Program-made: the position numbers and the translations under genes
The notes under the pieces: generated by a model
What the model was told of the DNA's origin: nothing
Databases searched by the model: none
The model's input: the letters and a program-made list of their open reading frames with translations, nothing else
Assembly (NCBI GenBank): GCA_021234155.1
Contig: JAJEKV010000059.1
Span: 3,293,167 to 3,357,166 of the forward strand
DNA from: Isoetes taiwanensis
Taxonomy: Eukaryota > Streptophyta > Lycopodiopsida > Isoetales > Isoetaceae
Direction: 5' to 3'
Length of the DNA stretch: 64,000 nucleotides
In this document: piece after piece, positions 44,470 through 54,498 of the stretch
Layout: each line of letters begins with the position of its first letter
Position numbering within the stretch: the stretch's first letter is position 1

Positions 44470-45360
44470 TCCCTAGGGTGGGGTTGCCTCCTATCGCGCA
44501 TATGCACCTTTTACCGCCCACCACCCTCCCTTGTAACATATATTGCAAACCGTTAAAGATAAAAATTCAATGGATAAGATTTGTTTGCATTATAACAGGG
44601 CCTAACTACCACTATTTGTGGGTGCAAGTGCGCGATGGGTGGGTCCGAAATAAAAGTATCATAATTTCTTTTTTCCATCTCTGTTTAGGATATAGACACA
44701 TGCATTTGAAAGCTATTTAGAAGAGCTTTTTAGGGATGTAAAAATTTCCACGTTTGTTTCTTAAATCTCCTTGAAAAGCTCTAAGGAAGAGGATGGAGAC
44801 CCCTGTGCGGTAAAAGGAGACCCCCCTCACGAAGGGGGCCATTAGACCCCTCCTGTTACGCCTACTCTAGATTTTTGCAGGTATGTCGGAATCGCACGAT
44901 TTTGAGTTCTTGTGAAACGTGAAAAGTTTAGGAATCCAAAAAATCCATTTTTAAACAATTCTGAGTTTGACCGTGTCTCCATTTTTATGATTTTCTCTTA
45001 ACTGCACAAAACATGGCAACCCCACCCTAGCACATTCTCGTGCGTGCACGCCCTCACCGCCATTTTGATAGCCCGAATTTTTTTTTGTTCAATGATGCCC
45101 AAGGGCCAGCTCATTATCGCCCTTAACGCCCCCGGCTCGAGAGTTTGCACCAGGGTCGAAAGCAGGGGCGCCGAATCTTAGAAGAAGGGGAAGCATGGGT
45201 GTCGGATCTTAGAAGAAGGGTTAATATTAGACGCAAAAGCAAGGTTAATCTTAGGAGTAGAGAACCAGGGCTGGAAGCAGGATCAAACCGTCATTGCACC
45301 ATGCCCCTGGAGATCTTAATAGTAGGGGAAGCCTTGTAGATCAAAAGACAGAGCATCTCC
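44470..45360. other. Unassigned stretch
   Basis: No gene recognised. An Arg/Gly/Glu-rich 64-codon frame at 45145-45339 follows from a repeated AGGGG(C/A)GCCGAATCTTAG-like sequence and is not called. Confidence 0.35.
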
Positions 45361-45374
45361 TGCTCTGTTTGATG

Positions 45375-45732
45375 CAGTGTTGTATCCGTACGGGTACGAT
45401 AACTTTCAAGTACTTAGCATACCGTACCAGAGGTACAGTACGTACGGAATAAAAAATGCATTGTTTTTGTGTCAAATTTTGGTAGTTTTCAACACAAGTA
45501 CGATAAGTACTTTATAGGTACGGTACGTATTTTATAGGTATTTTATAGGTACTGTAAGTATTTTATAAGTATTTTACAGGTACGGTACGTATTTTATAGG
45601 TACGGTAACAACACCTTTTAACGTACTGTTTTTTTTTCGGGTACGTTAAAAACTCAGAGGTACGTTACGAGGTACGATACGTAAAATACTTACAGTACCG
45701 TACAGGTACGGTAAGTACGTAATAACACTGGT
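45375..45732. repeat. GGTACGGTACGTATTTTATA-rich repeat
   Basis: More than fifteen GGTAC/GTACG words in 350 bp, including several GGTACGGTACGTATTTTATA-like units. The words are self-complementary around GTAC, and TACGGTA, CCGTACC and GTACGTA occur on both sides, so the two halves are roughly inverted relative to each other (CCGTACGGGTACG at the left end, CCGTACAGGTACGG at the right). Confidence 0.8.
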
Positions 45733-45898
45733 TTGATGATGCAAATGTCCTTTGCTCTCTTTTGGAAACTTTGGATTTCGGGCAGCTGGTCAATTCATCT
45801 GGATTAGCTCGGGCTTGCCTAAGAATTATCGTCGGAGTTCATCAGCTATGGAGAGGTAAATGTTGTTGATATTATCCTAGGATGTCATGAGGATTTTA

Positions 45899-45969
45899 TG
45901 CTTAACACCCTAGGATGTTACAAGTGTTAAGCATATTTGTTATCTATCGCGGCGGCCAAGGCCGCCGCG
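45899..45969. repeat. Two successive inverted repeats
   Basis: TGCTTAACAC (45899-45908) pairs with GTGTTAAGCA (45924-45933). The 22-bp GC palindrome CGCGGCGGCCAAGGCCGCCG + CG follows (45948-45969). Confidence 0.85.
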
Positions 45970-46240
45970 AACATTTCTCTTCCTCGGGTCCCCTGTATTT
46001 GATGAATTGAATCAGAAAAGGGGAGTACTCTCGAGGCAAAGATCTCTCTCTACTGATCCATTTGGTAATAGTGGATGCCTATCAGTCTAGGAATAAGCAG
46101 GATTGGGACCTATGCTAGTGCCTAGTGTCTAAAGAATACATATTCAATTTTCATAACCACCATAGGCATTTGGGCACAATCCCACGGTTTAGGGTTTTAA
46201 AACATCATCCAATATTTATTTTCCATGTCTAGCAACGTGT

Positions 46241-46567
46241 ATCAAACAATCGAATTCAAATTAAAAAGTTTCAGTCCACTTGAAATACTCGAGGATATAT
46301 GACCGGTCCACAAAATTGCCTATGCTATAGAGAAAGAAAGACATCCATTAAAGAAGGCAATCTTGTTTGGATTAGTGGGAAATTGCCTATGCTATAGAGA
46401 AAGAAAGACGATCCATTAAAGAAGGCGATCTTGTTTGGATTAGTGGGAACTTTATTGCTAGCCACCGTGCAACAAAGTCCTATGGCTGAATCAAACAATC
46501 GAATTCAAATTAAAAAGTTTCAGTCCACTTGAAATACTCCAGGATATATGACCGGTCCACAAAATTG
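46241..46567. repeat. Nested direct duplications
   Basis: A ~75-bp block (ATCAAACAATCGAATTCAAA, TTTCAGTCCACTTGAAATAC, GACCGGTCCACAAAATTGC) occurs at 46241-46325 and 46490-46567. Between them a ~70-bp block starting AATTGCCTATGCTATAGAGA is itself tandemly duplicated (46313-46381 and 46382-46450). Confidence 0.88.
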
Positions 46568-46730
46568 CAAAGAAAGAGGATCCATTAAAGAAGACAATCC
46601 AAGAGTGCTTAAAGAGCACAAACTTGTCTAAATTTTAAACCAATTAACCAAACGACTCAATTGGGTTGTGCATGCTAGGAAGAAAATTCTAGACAGCCAT
46701 GGGCTTAATTTCCAATATACATCCTGCAAT

Positions 46731-46828
46731 GAACTTAATGATTGAAATTTGAGCAATGTGAGTCGAACTTTAACAACACGAACTTAATGATTGAAATTTG
46801 AGCAATGTGAGTCGAACTTTAACAACAC
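46731..46828. repeat. 49-bp tandem duplication
   Basis: GAACTTAATGATTGAAATTT, GAGCAATGTGAGTCGAAC and TTTAACAACAC occur twice, perfectly. Confidence 0.93.
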
Positions 46829-46989
46829 AAATTCAAACCGACGACACAAGGATTTACGGATGTTGCCTAAAAGAAACCTTCACAGTGGATTGAATATATT
46901 TGCAAACTACCTTTAGAAAAATGGCAACCTGTTCATATCTCCTTGCCTTGTTTACCAGGAATATAAGAAGAGATTTTCATCTCTTTCTA

Positions 46990-47240
46990 TCTTTGCAGAA
47001 GTTGAAGCTGCAAGCTTGAGCCATCTGGGATGCGTAATGGCATATCTTTGCAATTACAATTATCTACAGAATACAGTTCCCAGCGGTTTATTCCACACTT
47101 CTCCAAAGCACAAGTTACCTTTCTTTTGATTCTCTGCAGGCCAAAGCCCATCAGGAGATACCAAAATGGCACCTGTATAGGATAATCCAGCTGATGCTGC
47201 GACACCACTATAATAAAAAAGTCCCAATGATAAGTCATCT
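46990..47240 (-). other. Possible isolated exon
   Basis: On the minus strand 47220-47125 reads VAASAGLSYTGAILVSPDGL + WPAENQKK and is followed by a fair donor (AAAG|GTAACT). The protein-like segment has no recognised family. Neighbouring exons were not found. It could be part of a host gene broken by the surrounding insertions. Confidence 0.25.
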
Positions 47241-47497
47241 ACTACATCAACAATCCTCCAGAAGTCTTTTGAAACTACTCCATTATCAAGAACTCTTCAT
47301 CAATTGGAGACACATACCAATTTGTAATGCAAGAAATGATTCTAAACACTGTGGCACAAAGAATTAAATGCTAAATTAACAATCATGATGTATTAAAACT
47401 GCGAAACCATCAGCAATGTGGGCAGCAGAAATAAAATTGCAACCTAAGAGCATTTTCTGCAAAGGAAAGTGCAGACTTTCAGTTTACAGTTTCGGCA

Positions 47498-47502
47498 AAG
47501 AT
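47498..47502. repeat. Target site duplication, left (AAGAT)
   Basis: AAGAT immediately before the LTR starting TGCAATGTGC; the same five bases follow the right LTR at 49918-49922. Confidence 0.85.
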
Positions 47503-47614
47503 TGCAATGTGCAATGCCTTATCCCTATCCCCTTGGCCAACTGGTAAAGGGGCAATTGCTTGTGATAGGTCCCTTCTTAGGCATCTTCTAGACCACGCAC
47601 CCTTGTGCGTTGCA
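47503..47614 (-). repeat. TRIM LTR, left copy
   Basis: 112 bp, TGCAATGTGC...GTGCGTTGCA; identical to 49806-49917 on reading. Confidence 0.9.
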
Positions 47615-47717
47615 TCTCCTCCCCCTTGACTTTGCAGCAGCCCTCTGCTGCCAAGGTACTTTGGAGGTCCTTAGCACATAACCCATAGGGATTGCATCCC
47701 CCGAGGATCGAACCCTC

Positions 47718-47729
47718 GCTCTGATACCA
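47718..47729 (-). other. tRNA-Met primer-binding site, first internal segment
   Basis: Minus strand TGGTATCAGAGC. The complementarity to initiator tRNA-Met continues imperfectly for another ~13 nt (GAGGGTTCGATCC), longer than usual. Confidence 0.85.
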
Positions 47730-47955
47730 CTAAAACACACACTTGACGTGGCACGCTATCTCACCACCCAACCACGAGCCCTCAGCTATGACACAGCTGC
47801 CCCAGAGCTCTCCCCCGAGCTACTATATAGCATGCACGCCCCTTTGGTCCATCTTTGGACCAAAGCCCTCTTTGGACCATAAGCCCCCTTTTGGACTAAA
47901 GGCCCTCTTTTGGCCTAAAAGCCATCTTTGGACTCCACGTCCTTAGCATATAGCA
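47730..47955 (-). repeat. Probable 3' LTR of the enclosed chromovirus
   Basis: On the minus strand it follows a purine tract (CAAGAGGGGGGGAA, 47956-47970) and begins TGCTATATGC. It runs straight into the primer site at 47729. It contains several CTTTGGACCA/TTTTGGACTAAAG words. No second copy is in the window, so the 5' LTR is missing. Confidence 0.55.
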
Positions 47956-47970
47956 TTCCCCCCCTCTTGA

Positions 47971-49590
47971 CATTGCGGATCCCCTCTGCTGCAAAAAGGG
48001 TATCTAAATACCTTTAGCCATCCAAGGCATAATCCTTCCTTGGCCCTCGCTTAGGGCCGGCTAGTAGAAGCCACGTGCTTGGACTTCCTCTTGTCCCTCG
48101 GCTTCCTTTGCTTTCCGATCTTTATATTCTCTAAGAATATCCGGATAAGCTTCTAAAAACATTACCACGCACCCATGAAGCGTCCTCCAAAGGTTTGTGA
48201 GCGAACTTAACCAAATATTGTCTTGAACCACTAGTGGATTTATCCGCCAAAATTGTTTCCGGCTCTAGAACTTCGGAATCATCAATCAATTCTGGCTCAG
48301 TTAACCTCCCAAGTTGAGGTAACTCCTTACCATGATAAGCCTTTAGGAATGAAACATTCACTACATCATGCATTTTCCAACCTTGAGGCAATCTTAATTG
48401 ATATGCATTCTCATTGACCACTTTAATAACTTGAAATGGTCCATGGAAACGGGGTGCCAACTTAAGATCCTTCTTGCGCGCATCTTTCTTAAAGTGGCCT
48501 TTATGGATCCTCATCCATACCCAATCTCCTTCCTTAAAAACCATTGGTTGCCGCAACTTAGATGATTTATTTGCAAAAGATGCTTGAGCATCTCGAATAC
48601 GAGCTTGAAGCAAGTCTATGAGATCCTTATGCTCAATAACCAAATCATCAGCAGCTGGAACATCTTCACACACTCGAAAGAGTGGCTCCCGCACAGGCTG
48701 ACCATAGACCGCCTGAAAAGGAGTCATCTTTATGGTAGACTGATAGGTATTATTATACACAAATTCAGCAATAGGCAAATACTCTTCCCAATGACCTTGA
48801 TGTTCATTGACAAACCCCCTTAAGATGGAACAAATAACTTTATTGACCACCTCGGATTGTCCATCGGTTTAAGGGTGGCGATTGGAGAACCTCAACTCTG
48901 TCCCCAATTGCATAAATAATGCCTTCGGAATTTACTAGTAAACTTTGTATCACGATCGGATACAATAATCTTTGGCAAACCATGTAGCCTAAATATCTCT
49001 TTGATAAAGAGCGTAGCCGCACTATAAGCCGTCAACTTATCCGAACAAGGAATAAAATGAGCGTGCTTAGTTAAACAATCAACAATTGTCCAAATGACAG
49101 TGTTCTTGCGAGAACTGGGAGGAAGACCAACAATAAAATCCATAGTGATCTGTTCCCACTTTGCCTCCGGAATAGGCAAGGATAAAGGAACACCATGAGG
49201 TTTCTTGTTCGCTTTCTTTATCCGTTGACAAGTAACACAATGCCGAATATGAACCAAAACATCTCTCCATAATCCAGGCCAAATAAAGTATGGTTCAAGC
49301 TTTGCCAAAAGTTGCCCCCCCCACGATGACCCGCGATAGGTGCATCATGGACTTCTTTAAGAATAAGTGACCGAAAGTTCCGCACAATGCATAGCTTTGG
49401 ACCTTTATACAAGAACCCATTAACGATCTTATATCCATATGCATTGCCACTTTGAGCTAACAACCAAATATCTTTATAATCAAGGTCAGTGGCATACAAT
49501 GGCTTCATTTCCTCCAAATGGTTGGATTGTGCTATAGAAAGAGAACAAACTGCATAGCGTCTACTTAAAGCATCAGCTACAACATTCTCT
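47971..49590 (-). pseudogene. Chromovirus integrase with C-terminal chromodomain (Ty3/gypsy fragment)
   Basis: Minus strand, from 49517 down. The zinc-binding region is LKEVHDAPIAGHRGGGNFW and, after a frame break, HIRHCVTCQRIK. The catalytic core is WEQITMDFIVGLPPS, VDCLTKHAHFIPC and LPKIIVSDRDTKFTSKF (the first two acidic residues, MDF and SDRD, are visible). A nonsense codon replaces the residue before TDGQSEVVNK (about 48870). From 48850 to 48131 the frame is open: EYLPIAEFVYNNTYQSTIKM, FKEGDWVWMRI, APRFHGPFQVIKVVNENAYQ, NVSFLKAYHG, and a chromodomain-like end with SRQYLVKFAHKPLEDASWVR. Reverse transcriptase and gag are absent. Confidence 0.9.
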
Positions 49591-49689
49591 CCTTATCCCT
49601 ATCCCCTTGGCCAACTGGTAAAGGGGCAATTGCTTGGTGATAGGTCCCTTCTTAGGCATCTTCTAGACCACGCACCCTTGTGCGTTGCA
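49591..49689 (-). repeat. TRIM LTR', middle copy, 5'-truncated on plus strand
   Basis: Matches the outer LTRs except that the first 13 bp (TGCAATGTGCAAT) are missing and one G is inserted (CTTGGTGAT). Confidence 0.88.
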
Positions 49690-49792
49690 TCTCCTCCCCC
49701 TTGACTTTGCAGCAGCCCTCTGCTGCCAAGGTACTTTGGAGGTCCTTAGCACATAACCCATAGGGATTGCATCCCCCGAGGATCGAACCCTC

Positions 49793-49804
49793 GCTCTGAT
49801 ACCA
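49793..49804 (-). other. tRNA-Met primer-binding site, second internal segment
   Basis: Minus strand TGGTATCAGAGC, one base from the LTR at 49806. Confidence 0.88.
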
Positions 49805-49805
49805 A

Positions 49806-49917
49806 TGCAATGTGCAATGCCTTATCCCTATCCCCTTGGCCAACTGGTAAAGGGGCAATTGCTTGTGATAGGTCCCTTCTTAGGCATCTTCTAGACCACG
49901 CACCCTTGTGCGTTGCA
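49806..49917 (-). repeat. TRIM LTR, right copy
   Basis: 112 bp, no difference from 47503-47614 seen; followed by AAGAT (49918-49922). Confidence 0.9.
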
Positions 49918-49922
49918 AAGAT

Positions 49923-51330
49923 GATAAGCTCTGTGATAACCTTGACCCATCCATGGCAAATTAATCAACTAGAAACTGCAATCTCTTACTCTGATGTGTG
50001 ATGGCCCCAGGATAAAAAGATATGCTCCCATATTATTTCAAACCATGCGAATCATTCCTAGAAACGGGCCACCAGTACATGCTTAATCTCCAAAGAAATT
50101 GAGCGGCTACTCATCGTAGCAGCTTTCAAGAACTAGTTAAAGCTTTTAGAAACGAAGCTCTGCGCTCAACTTTGCAGCTTTCAGGAGCTAAAGCTTTAGA
50201 TATAGGGCATGTGAAATAGAATTAAAAGAGGATCCCTTCGACCTATCAGGGAACAACCTGGTCCTAGGGACATGTCGTTGTCTGATCAAATAAGAAAAAT
50301 GAAGGAAGGAATCAGGTAACTTATGAACTTTTTCTTCCCAAAAAACAGAGTACTCATCAAACCCATATAGAACTTACAATAGCTCTACTTGTGGATCTGA
50401 GCTTTTCCTGAACTCCGGGCTATGGCTGCATCCTAAGAAATCATGCAATTAAGGGATCTGCTGCATAATGAATTTAGCAAGAAAGAAGCAACTGGAATCC
50501 ACCTAGAACCTCGCCATTCTGATTAATTATTTTAGCAGAGGCAAAGGGCATCATCCACCACCACGTTCAGTGCTCTGCTGCACAACAAAAGAAACAGAAA
50601 CCGCTACCAAAGGAGTTCGATTGATGGAGATAAGAACATTGGGTCTGTTTAATGATCTCACCAATTCCGACGAATAACTCTGTCTCATTGCTTGTTACAA
50701 ATTTCCCCACACCAAAAGCATGTGAACAAAGTCCGCACTGCTACATTTTTGCTCATGGCTTGAACGAAGGCATCATCGCAAGCACCTCTGGCTCCACCTG
50801 TTGCGAGGCTGCAACCGAGCCGGCAATGGAAGAAAGATTCCAGAGAAAACCCATGCAGAAGCTCCCATAACTAACCTTAGAATGCCGATTTGGTTTGCGG
50901 AGCACACCTCGGGATAAGCCAGTCGCAAGAAAATACCTTCCTGATCAGATTTGTTTTGTCGTAGTTGGCTATGGCTATGTCGGTGGCCTTCCCTAAAACA
51001 CCGACGGTACAGATTCTTTGTAACTCGATGGACGGCCGAGATGCGTGCCTCGACGTCAAAGAATATGCCAGGGAATCGACCCAATAATAATTATATATGT
51101 TATCTTAACATATATAATGATTGGAGGGCAGATTCTTCTGGAATATTCTTTAAAATTCTTACCTTAAATTTTGACACAACGCATGTTGTGCGCAACACTC
51201 CATAAAATTTTTTGACACGTTAGGTTTTAGTATATTTTTTGACACGTTGCATTATTGGATGAGGTAGCTATGGCGTCCGACGACGATGCCGCATCTGCGC
51301 TCAAATTTGCTGGCTATGGCGTCCGACCAT
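49923..51330. other. Unassigned region with possible coding remnants
   Basis: Minus-strand 51060-50880 reads TSRHASRPSIELQRICTVGV, then LGKATDIAIANYDKTNLIRK, which has the composition of a real protein, with a possible donor after CATTCTAAG|GTTAGT. No family recognised. At 51240-51330 the phrase CTATGGCGTCCGAC is repeated twice 50 bp apart. Confidence 0.3.
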
Positions 51331-51334
51331 CGGC

Positions 51335-51712
51335 TTGGATTTTCCAGAAGCGCCCCTGATTTTGCCGTATCACAACGGCCCGGTTCTGACTGGCCCTGCA
51401 CCGATAAATGTTTATGTAATCTTCTACGGCAGTTTTTCTAGGTTACAGAGGGCAACGATTCGAGCTTTTCTGCATTCATTCGATGGTCAAAAACCCGAAA
51501 ATGGCACTGCCACAGTAGCCGGATGGTGGGGCATAACCAAAGGATATGTAGATTCGACAAAGAAAGGGGTGTCCCAGCAAATCAAGCTAGCGGGAGAAAT
51601 CCAAGATCGAAAATACTCTGCAGGCAAGAATCTAAAATCAATAGGGATGGGGTCTATAATTGTAAATGCTTTGAAAAGCAAAGTATTTCCAACAGACATC
51701 TGTCAGCGATGA
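51335..51712 (+). pseudogene. EXORDIUM/phosphate-induced protein 1-like fragment
   Basis: The plus-strand frame reads LPYHNGPVLTGPAPINVYVI, FYGSFSRLQRATIRAFLHSF, then TVAGWWGITKGYVDSTKKG and LKSIGMGSIIVNALKSK. YHxGxVLxG, the (W/F)YG-F...QR segment and the WW near residue 62 are hallmarks of the EXORDIUM-like (PHI-1) family of secreted plant cell-wall proteins. Normal members are about 300 aa with a signal peptide. Here the N-terminus has none, the frame opens with TTG rather than ATG, and the C-terminal two thirds are missing after residue 125. It is a fragment or one exon of a disrupted gene. Confidence 0.75.
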
Positions 51713-52112
51713 AAAAGATGAAGATGAAGAGGAAATTGCATCATTTACTGATGACGAGGCTTCTCCACCCTCGCCTGCATCTGTGGAACCACAAGCACTA
51801 TTGCCAGAAGGAGAAACTGAGGTATAATGTTTTTCTGAACTTTGTATATAGCAAAGAAAATCCTGGCACATGAACTACATAAGCTTGGAAAAGATGCATT
51901 TGGAGGTCTGGTAGGCATGTTGCAAGAATCAAATGCTGTGATTAAGCCATTCAGTCCTGCAACAGGTCTTAGTGTTGTACATTTATTTCAAAATTCGGAT
52001 GTAACTGCTAAAATAATGCAAATGAGAAAGCTGAACCTGTGGGCTATTGATGAAGATTATGCATGCACTGAAGTATTCTGTATGAAAAGGAAAAGTTTGC
52101 AGCAAGGCTGAT
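51700..52112 (+). CDS. Unclassified acidic exon followed by a second exon-like frame
   Basis: In one frame 51706-51822 is acidic (VSDEKDEDEEEIASFTDDEA, then SPPSPASVEP). A possible donor (GAG|GTATAA) and acceptor (TATATAG|CAAAG) lie only ~40 bp apart, short for a plant intron. At 51842-52111 a balanced frame reads ILAHELHKLGKDAFGGLVGM, VIKPFSPATGLSVVHLFQNS, LWAIDEDYACTEVFCMKRK. It may be the 3' part of a host gene. No family is recognised. Confidence 0.3.
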
Positions 52113-52960
52113 TGAACTCATGGATTGTATAACATTGTAAGATCTACAAGCATTCAGAGATGATTATGCCAATCCCTGATACGTGTAAGGTTGGCATTCT
52201 TTATTGTCCTCTTTTCAGGGAATTAGAAACAGCTATATGTTAGATCTTCAAGGCCAAATCCACAGCCCAAATTCATGTAAAGTCATGATGAAGTTTTTTA
52301 TGGAATAAAAAATGTTTCTTATGTGTTTCTAACATGTATGCACATTTTTGTTTTGTTAGAAACATGGTAAATTGAAATAAATGAGTCCAATGGGGGGCTG
52401 ACAATGAAACAGTATCACACTCTATTCATAGGGCGCCCGTATATCTACAACGGGATACGGTTTTTCCGGACATATTTCCGGTGGTTTTTCCGGACATCCC
52501 ATCGCCCCCCATCCCATAGCCATCCGCCCATCCATGCGCCCGCGATGGCCATCCGCTCGGTATCCATGACCCCATCCCGGTGGTTTATCCGGACAGCCAA
52601 GACCGTTAATCATTACTGCTCCCACTGACACAAGACCAGAGTACCACGACCTGACAAGCATTAAATGCTGTTCCGTCGTCGAGGCGGCCCCCGTGACCGG
52701 ATTCATTAAATGCCTTGTTCCGTCCGAAGAGCTCCCGCCACGGAATCCGATTCGGATCCGCGCCGACCGTTCCTGCTCCCAAAACGCCGTTCCGTTGTAC
52801 TCCCCCTCCCCATTTCAATTTAAATAATAATTGCCATTTATTTCATTTTCAAAACTAATGCCCTCCCGATTTTCAAAAGAAAGTTGTATTTTCTTTTCGA
52901 AGCTATTTCAATACACCCACTCTAGTGGTTAACCTTGGGACAAGCATAGAAGGGAATATT
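52113..52960. other. Unassigned stretch
   Basis: No gene. GGTTTTTCCGGACAT-like words repeat at 52458-52498 and near 52580, and CATTAAATGC with CCGTTCC/GTTCCGT words recur at 52665-52800. Probably the remains of an LTR or DNA transposon. Confidence 0.35.
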
Positions 52961-52966
52961 TAAACC

Positions 52967-53005
52967 AACGGTTCTTTCTAACGGTTCTTTGTAACGGTTC
53001 TTTTT
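52967..53005. promoter_or_regulatory. AACGGTTCTTT triple repeat upstream of a TATA box
   Basis: Three copies of AACGGTTCTTT at 13-bp spacing. AACGG is the core recognised by plant Myb factors in general; the link is inference. The repeats lie 40-75 bp upstream of the TATA at 53043. Confidence 0.5.
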
Positions 53006-53042
53006 ACCCTCCCAGCCATCCGCTCATCCTTGTGCCTCCAAG

Positions 53043-53054
53043 CTATATATACAC
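53043..53054 (+). promoter_or_regulatory. TATA box CTATATATACAC
   Basis: A good plant TATA box about 105 bp before the first ATG of the next small gene (53149). Confidence 0.6.
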
Positions 53055-53148
53055 TTGTCTTAGTTATTCTTAGTTATTCCTGGTTGGTTGCAGTTGAGTT
53101 GATGCTTGGTCGAGTTCCTTTGCTTACTTTATTTCAAGCCAAGTGTGG

Positions 53149-53880
53149 ATGGTGAGGCCCCGACAACAGCTTCGTGAGGGCAGTGCCATCCGCGCCCATA
53201 GTCTTGAGGATGTCCTCGTCCACTTGAATGAAATTCAGGAGGATGTGGGGCTAGAACTTCCTTGACCTCCGGCATCAAAACATTTAGAAGTAAGCATGTT
53301 CTTGTCTTCCTTCATATTCATGTTCTACTTTCATATTATTAATCTTTTCATGATCCCAACATTGTTCATGCAGAGACCGTGGAGAATGGGGAATTCAGAG
53401 AGAGCCCTAGGCCTCGGGTCATTGACCTTAATAGGCCAACCGAAAGGGCATTGCTGGCTGAATTGAAGAGGTCTATTATCCAGGGCAAGGCTTTGAAGCT
53501 TTTGCTAGCTATGGACCATATGCGGGAAGGCAACACCCCTAAAAGCCTCTCGGGGAAATGTATCTTTTTGAGGAGGCCGAAAAGAAGGTTCCGATCGGGG
53601 AAGTCCTAGGGTGTGCGATCCAACCCTATGCGATGTATTGGATCACAACATGTGGAGACTACCATGCGGTGTGCCAGATGTAACTGTTGAGGATGTCCGG
53701 GCAGAAGTCATGGCAACAGTGCTTGATGTTGATTCAGAGAGCGCTAGCACCAGCAGAGACCCCCAACCAATGAGTGTAAAGAATGTTCACGTTGTCAGTG
53801 ACGTGTCCTCGGATGATGACCAAGAAGATTCGGGAGGATACATTGGCCATGCATTTCCTAGGCATACCACCATAGGCTGA
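53149..53880 (+). pseudogene. Possible small spliced gene
   Basis: ATG at 53149 opens MVRPRQQLREGSAIRAHSLE, then DVLVHLNEIQEDVGLELP and a stop at 53263. A credible intron (GTAAGC at 53290 to TGCAG at 53373) leads to ETVENGEFRESPRPRVIDLN and RPTERALLAELKRSIIQGKA. After a frame change near 53540 comes an acidic tail (DSESASTSRDPQPM, VVSDVSSDDDQED) ending at 53880. The stop before the donor means this copy is broken or the exon boundary differs. It has its own TATA promoter. No family is recognised. It may be the 5' gene of the element whose transposase-like fragment lies at 54126, but that one is on the other strand. Confidence 0.35.
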
Positions 53881-54125
53881 CGTTGTTGTTATAAAAAAAA
53901 GTCTCATGTTTCTCTTATAAAGAAGTTTCAAGTCGTATTTAATTAAAGTGGGACAAATCTTGAATTTTGGGACTCGGACTGAAAATGGGACTCACACACC
54001 ATAAAAGAAATTTCTGAATTGATTGCTTGAATAGAATTACACATGACACACATAGAATTGGGTTACTTGTTTTCCTCATAAATTTTACAAACCACTAGTT
54101 GAGAAAGTTTTCAAACTTCTCAATA

Positions 54126-54498
54126 TTATGCACCCTCATACAATGATATAGCATGGAGGTTGCTCATGGCCTTGTCCATCTCCTTTCTTGGGATCTTGTG
54201 TGTGTTGTCTTTTGCAATGTGAGAACTTGGATATGACCATACCACACACTCCACCAATTCCCTCCTTTGAGGGTCAGCATAATTTGGCCTCCACTTCTTC
54301 TCCCAGCAGTCAGTGTATTGCTCCTTCAAGTTGCCCTTCTTGTGCCTCCCAATGGGCTCCCAATATTGAATTTGGAATCCAGGACGCAACTCCTCTCCAT
54401 CAGGCATAGTGGTGGTCACATCAGAGAGTGCCACCCCTAACCATATTGGACAGTCCTCATCATCAGGCCTTACTAGCACAAAGTATCCTTCCTTCACA
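54126..54498 (-). pseudogene. C-terminal fragment of a second transposase-family gene
   Basis: The minus strand is open from GTG at 54498: EGYFVLVRPDDEDCPIWLGV, ALSDVTTTMPDGEELRPGFQ, then IQYWEPIGRHKKGN and CWEKKWRPNYADPQRRELVE. The first block matches the degenerate C-terminus of the copy B transposase-like gene (FVLVRHGDHETPTWLG, about 24500), so this is a related protein tail in far better condition. There is no ATG at the start and no catalytic part upstream, so it is a fragment or a last exon. Confidence 0.5.

Larger units (their letters stand above)
47503..49917 (-). mobile_element. Composite TRIM-like retroelement enclosing a chromovirus fragment
   Basis: The outer 112-bp LTRs (47503-47614 and 49806-49917) look identical base for base and are flanked by AAGAT. 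The order on the plus strand is: LTR, internal segment I (47615-47729), chromovirus 3' LTR and integrase, truncated LTR' (49591-49689), second internal segment I' (49690-49805), LTR. On the minus strand I' starts with the primer site TGGTATCAGAGC next to the LTR and ends in a purine tract (CAAGGGGGAGGAG) next to LTR'. The L-I-L part is thus a textbook TRIM of about 330 bp. The whole looks like a tandem L-I-L-I-L TRIM whose middle LTR is replaced or interrupted by gypsy DNA. Confidence 0.82.

Noticed and set aside
47518-47729. Initiator tRNA-Met gene suspected from CATAACCCATAGG...GGATCGAACCC...CTCTGATACCA
   Set aside because: Only the 3' part is similar, the 5' acceptor and D-arm halves are missing, and the position beside LTRs makes it an extended primer-binding site of a TRIM.
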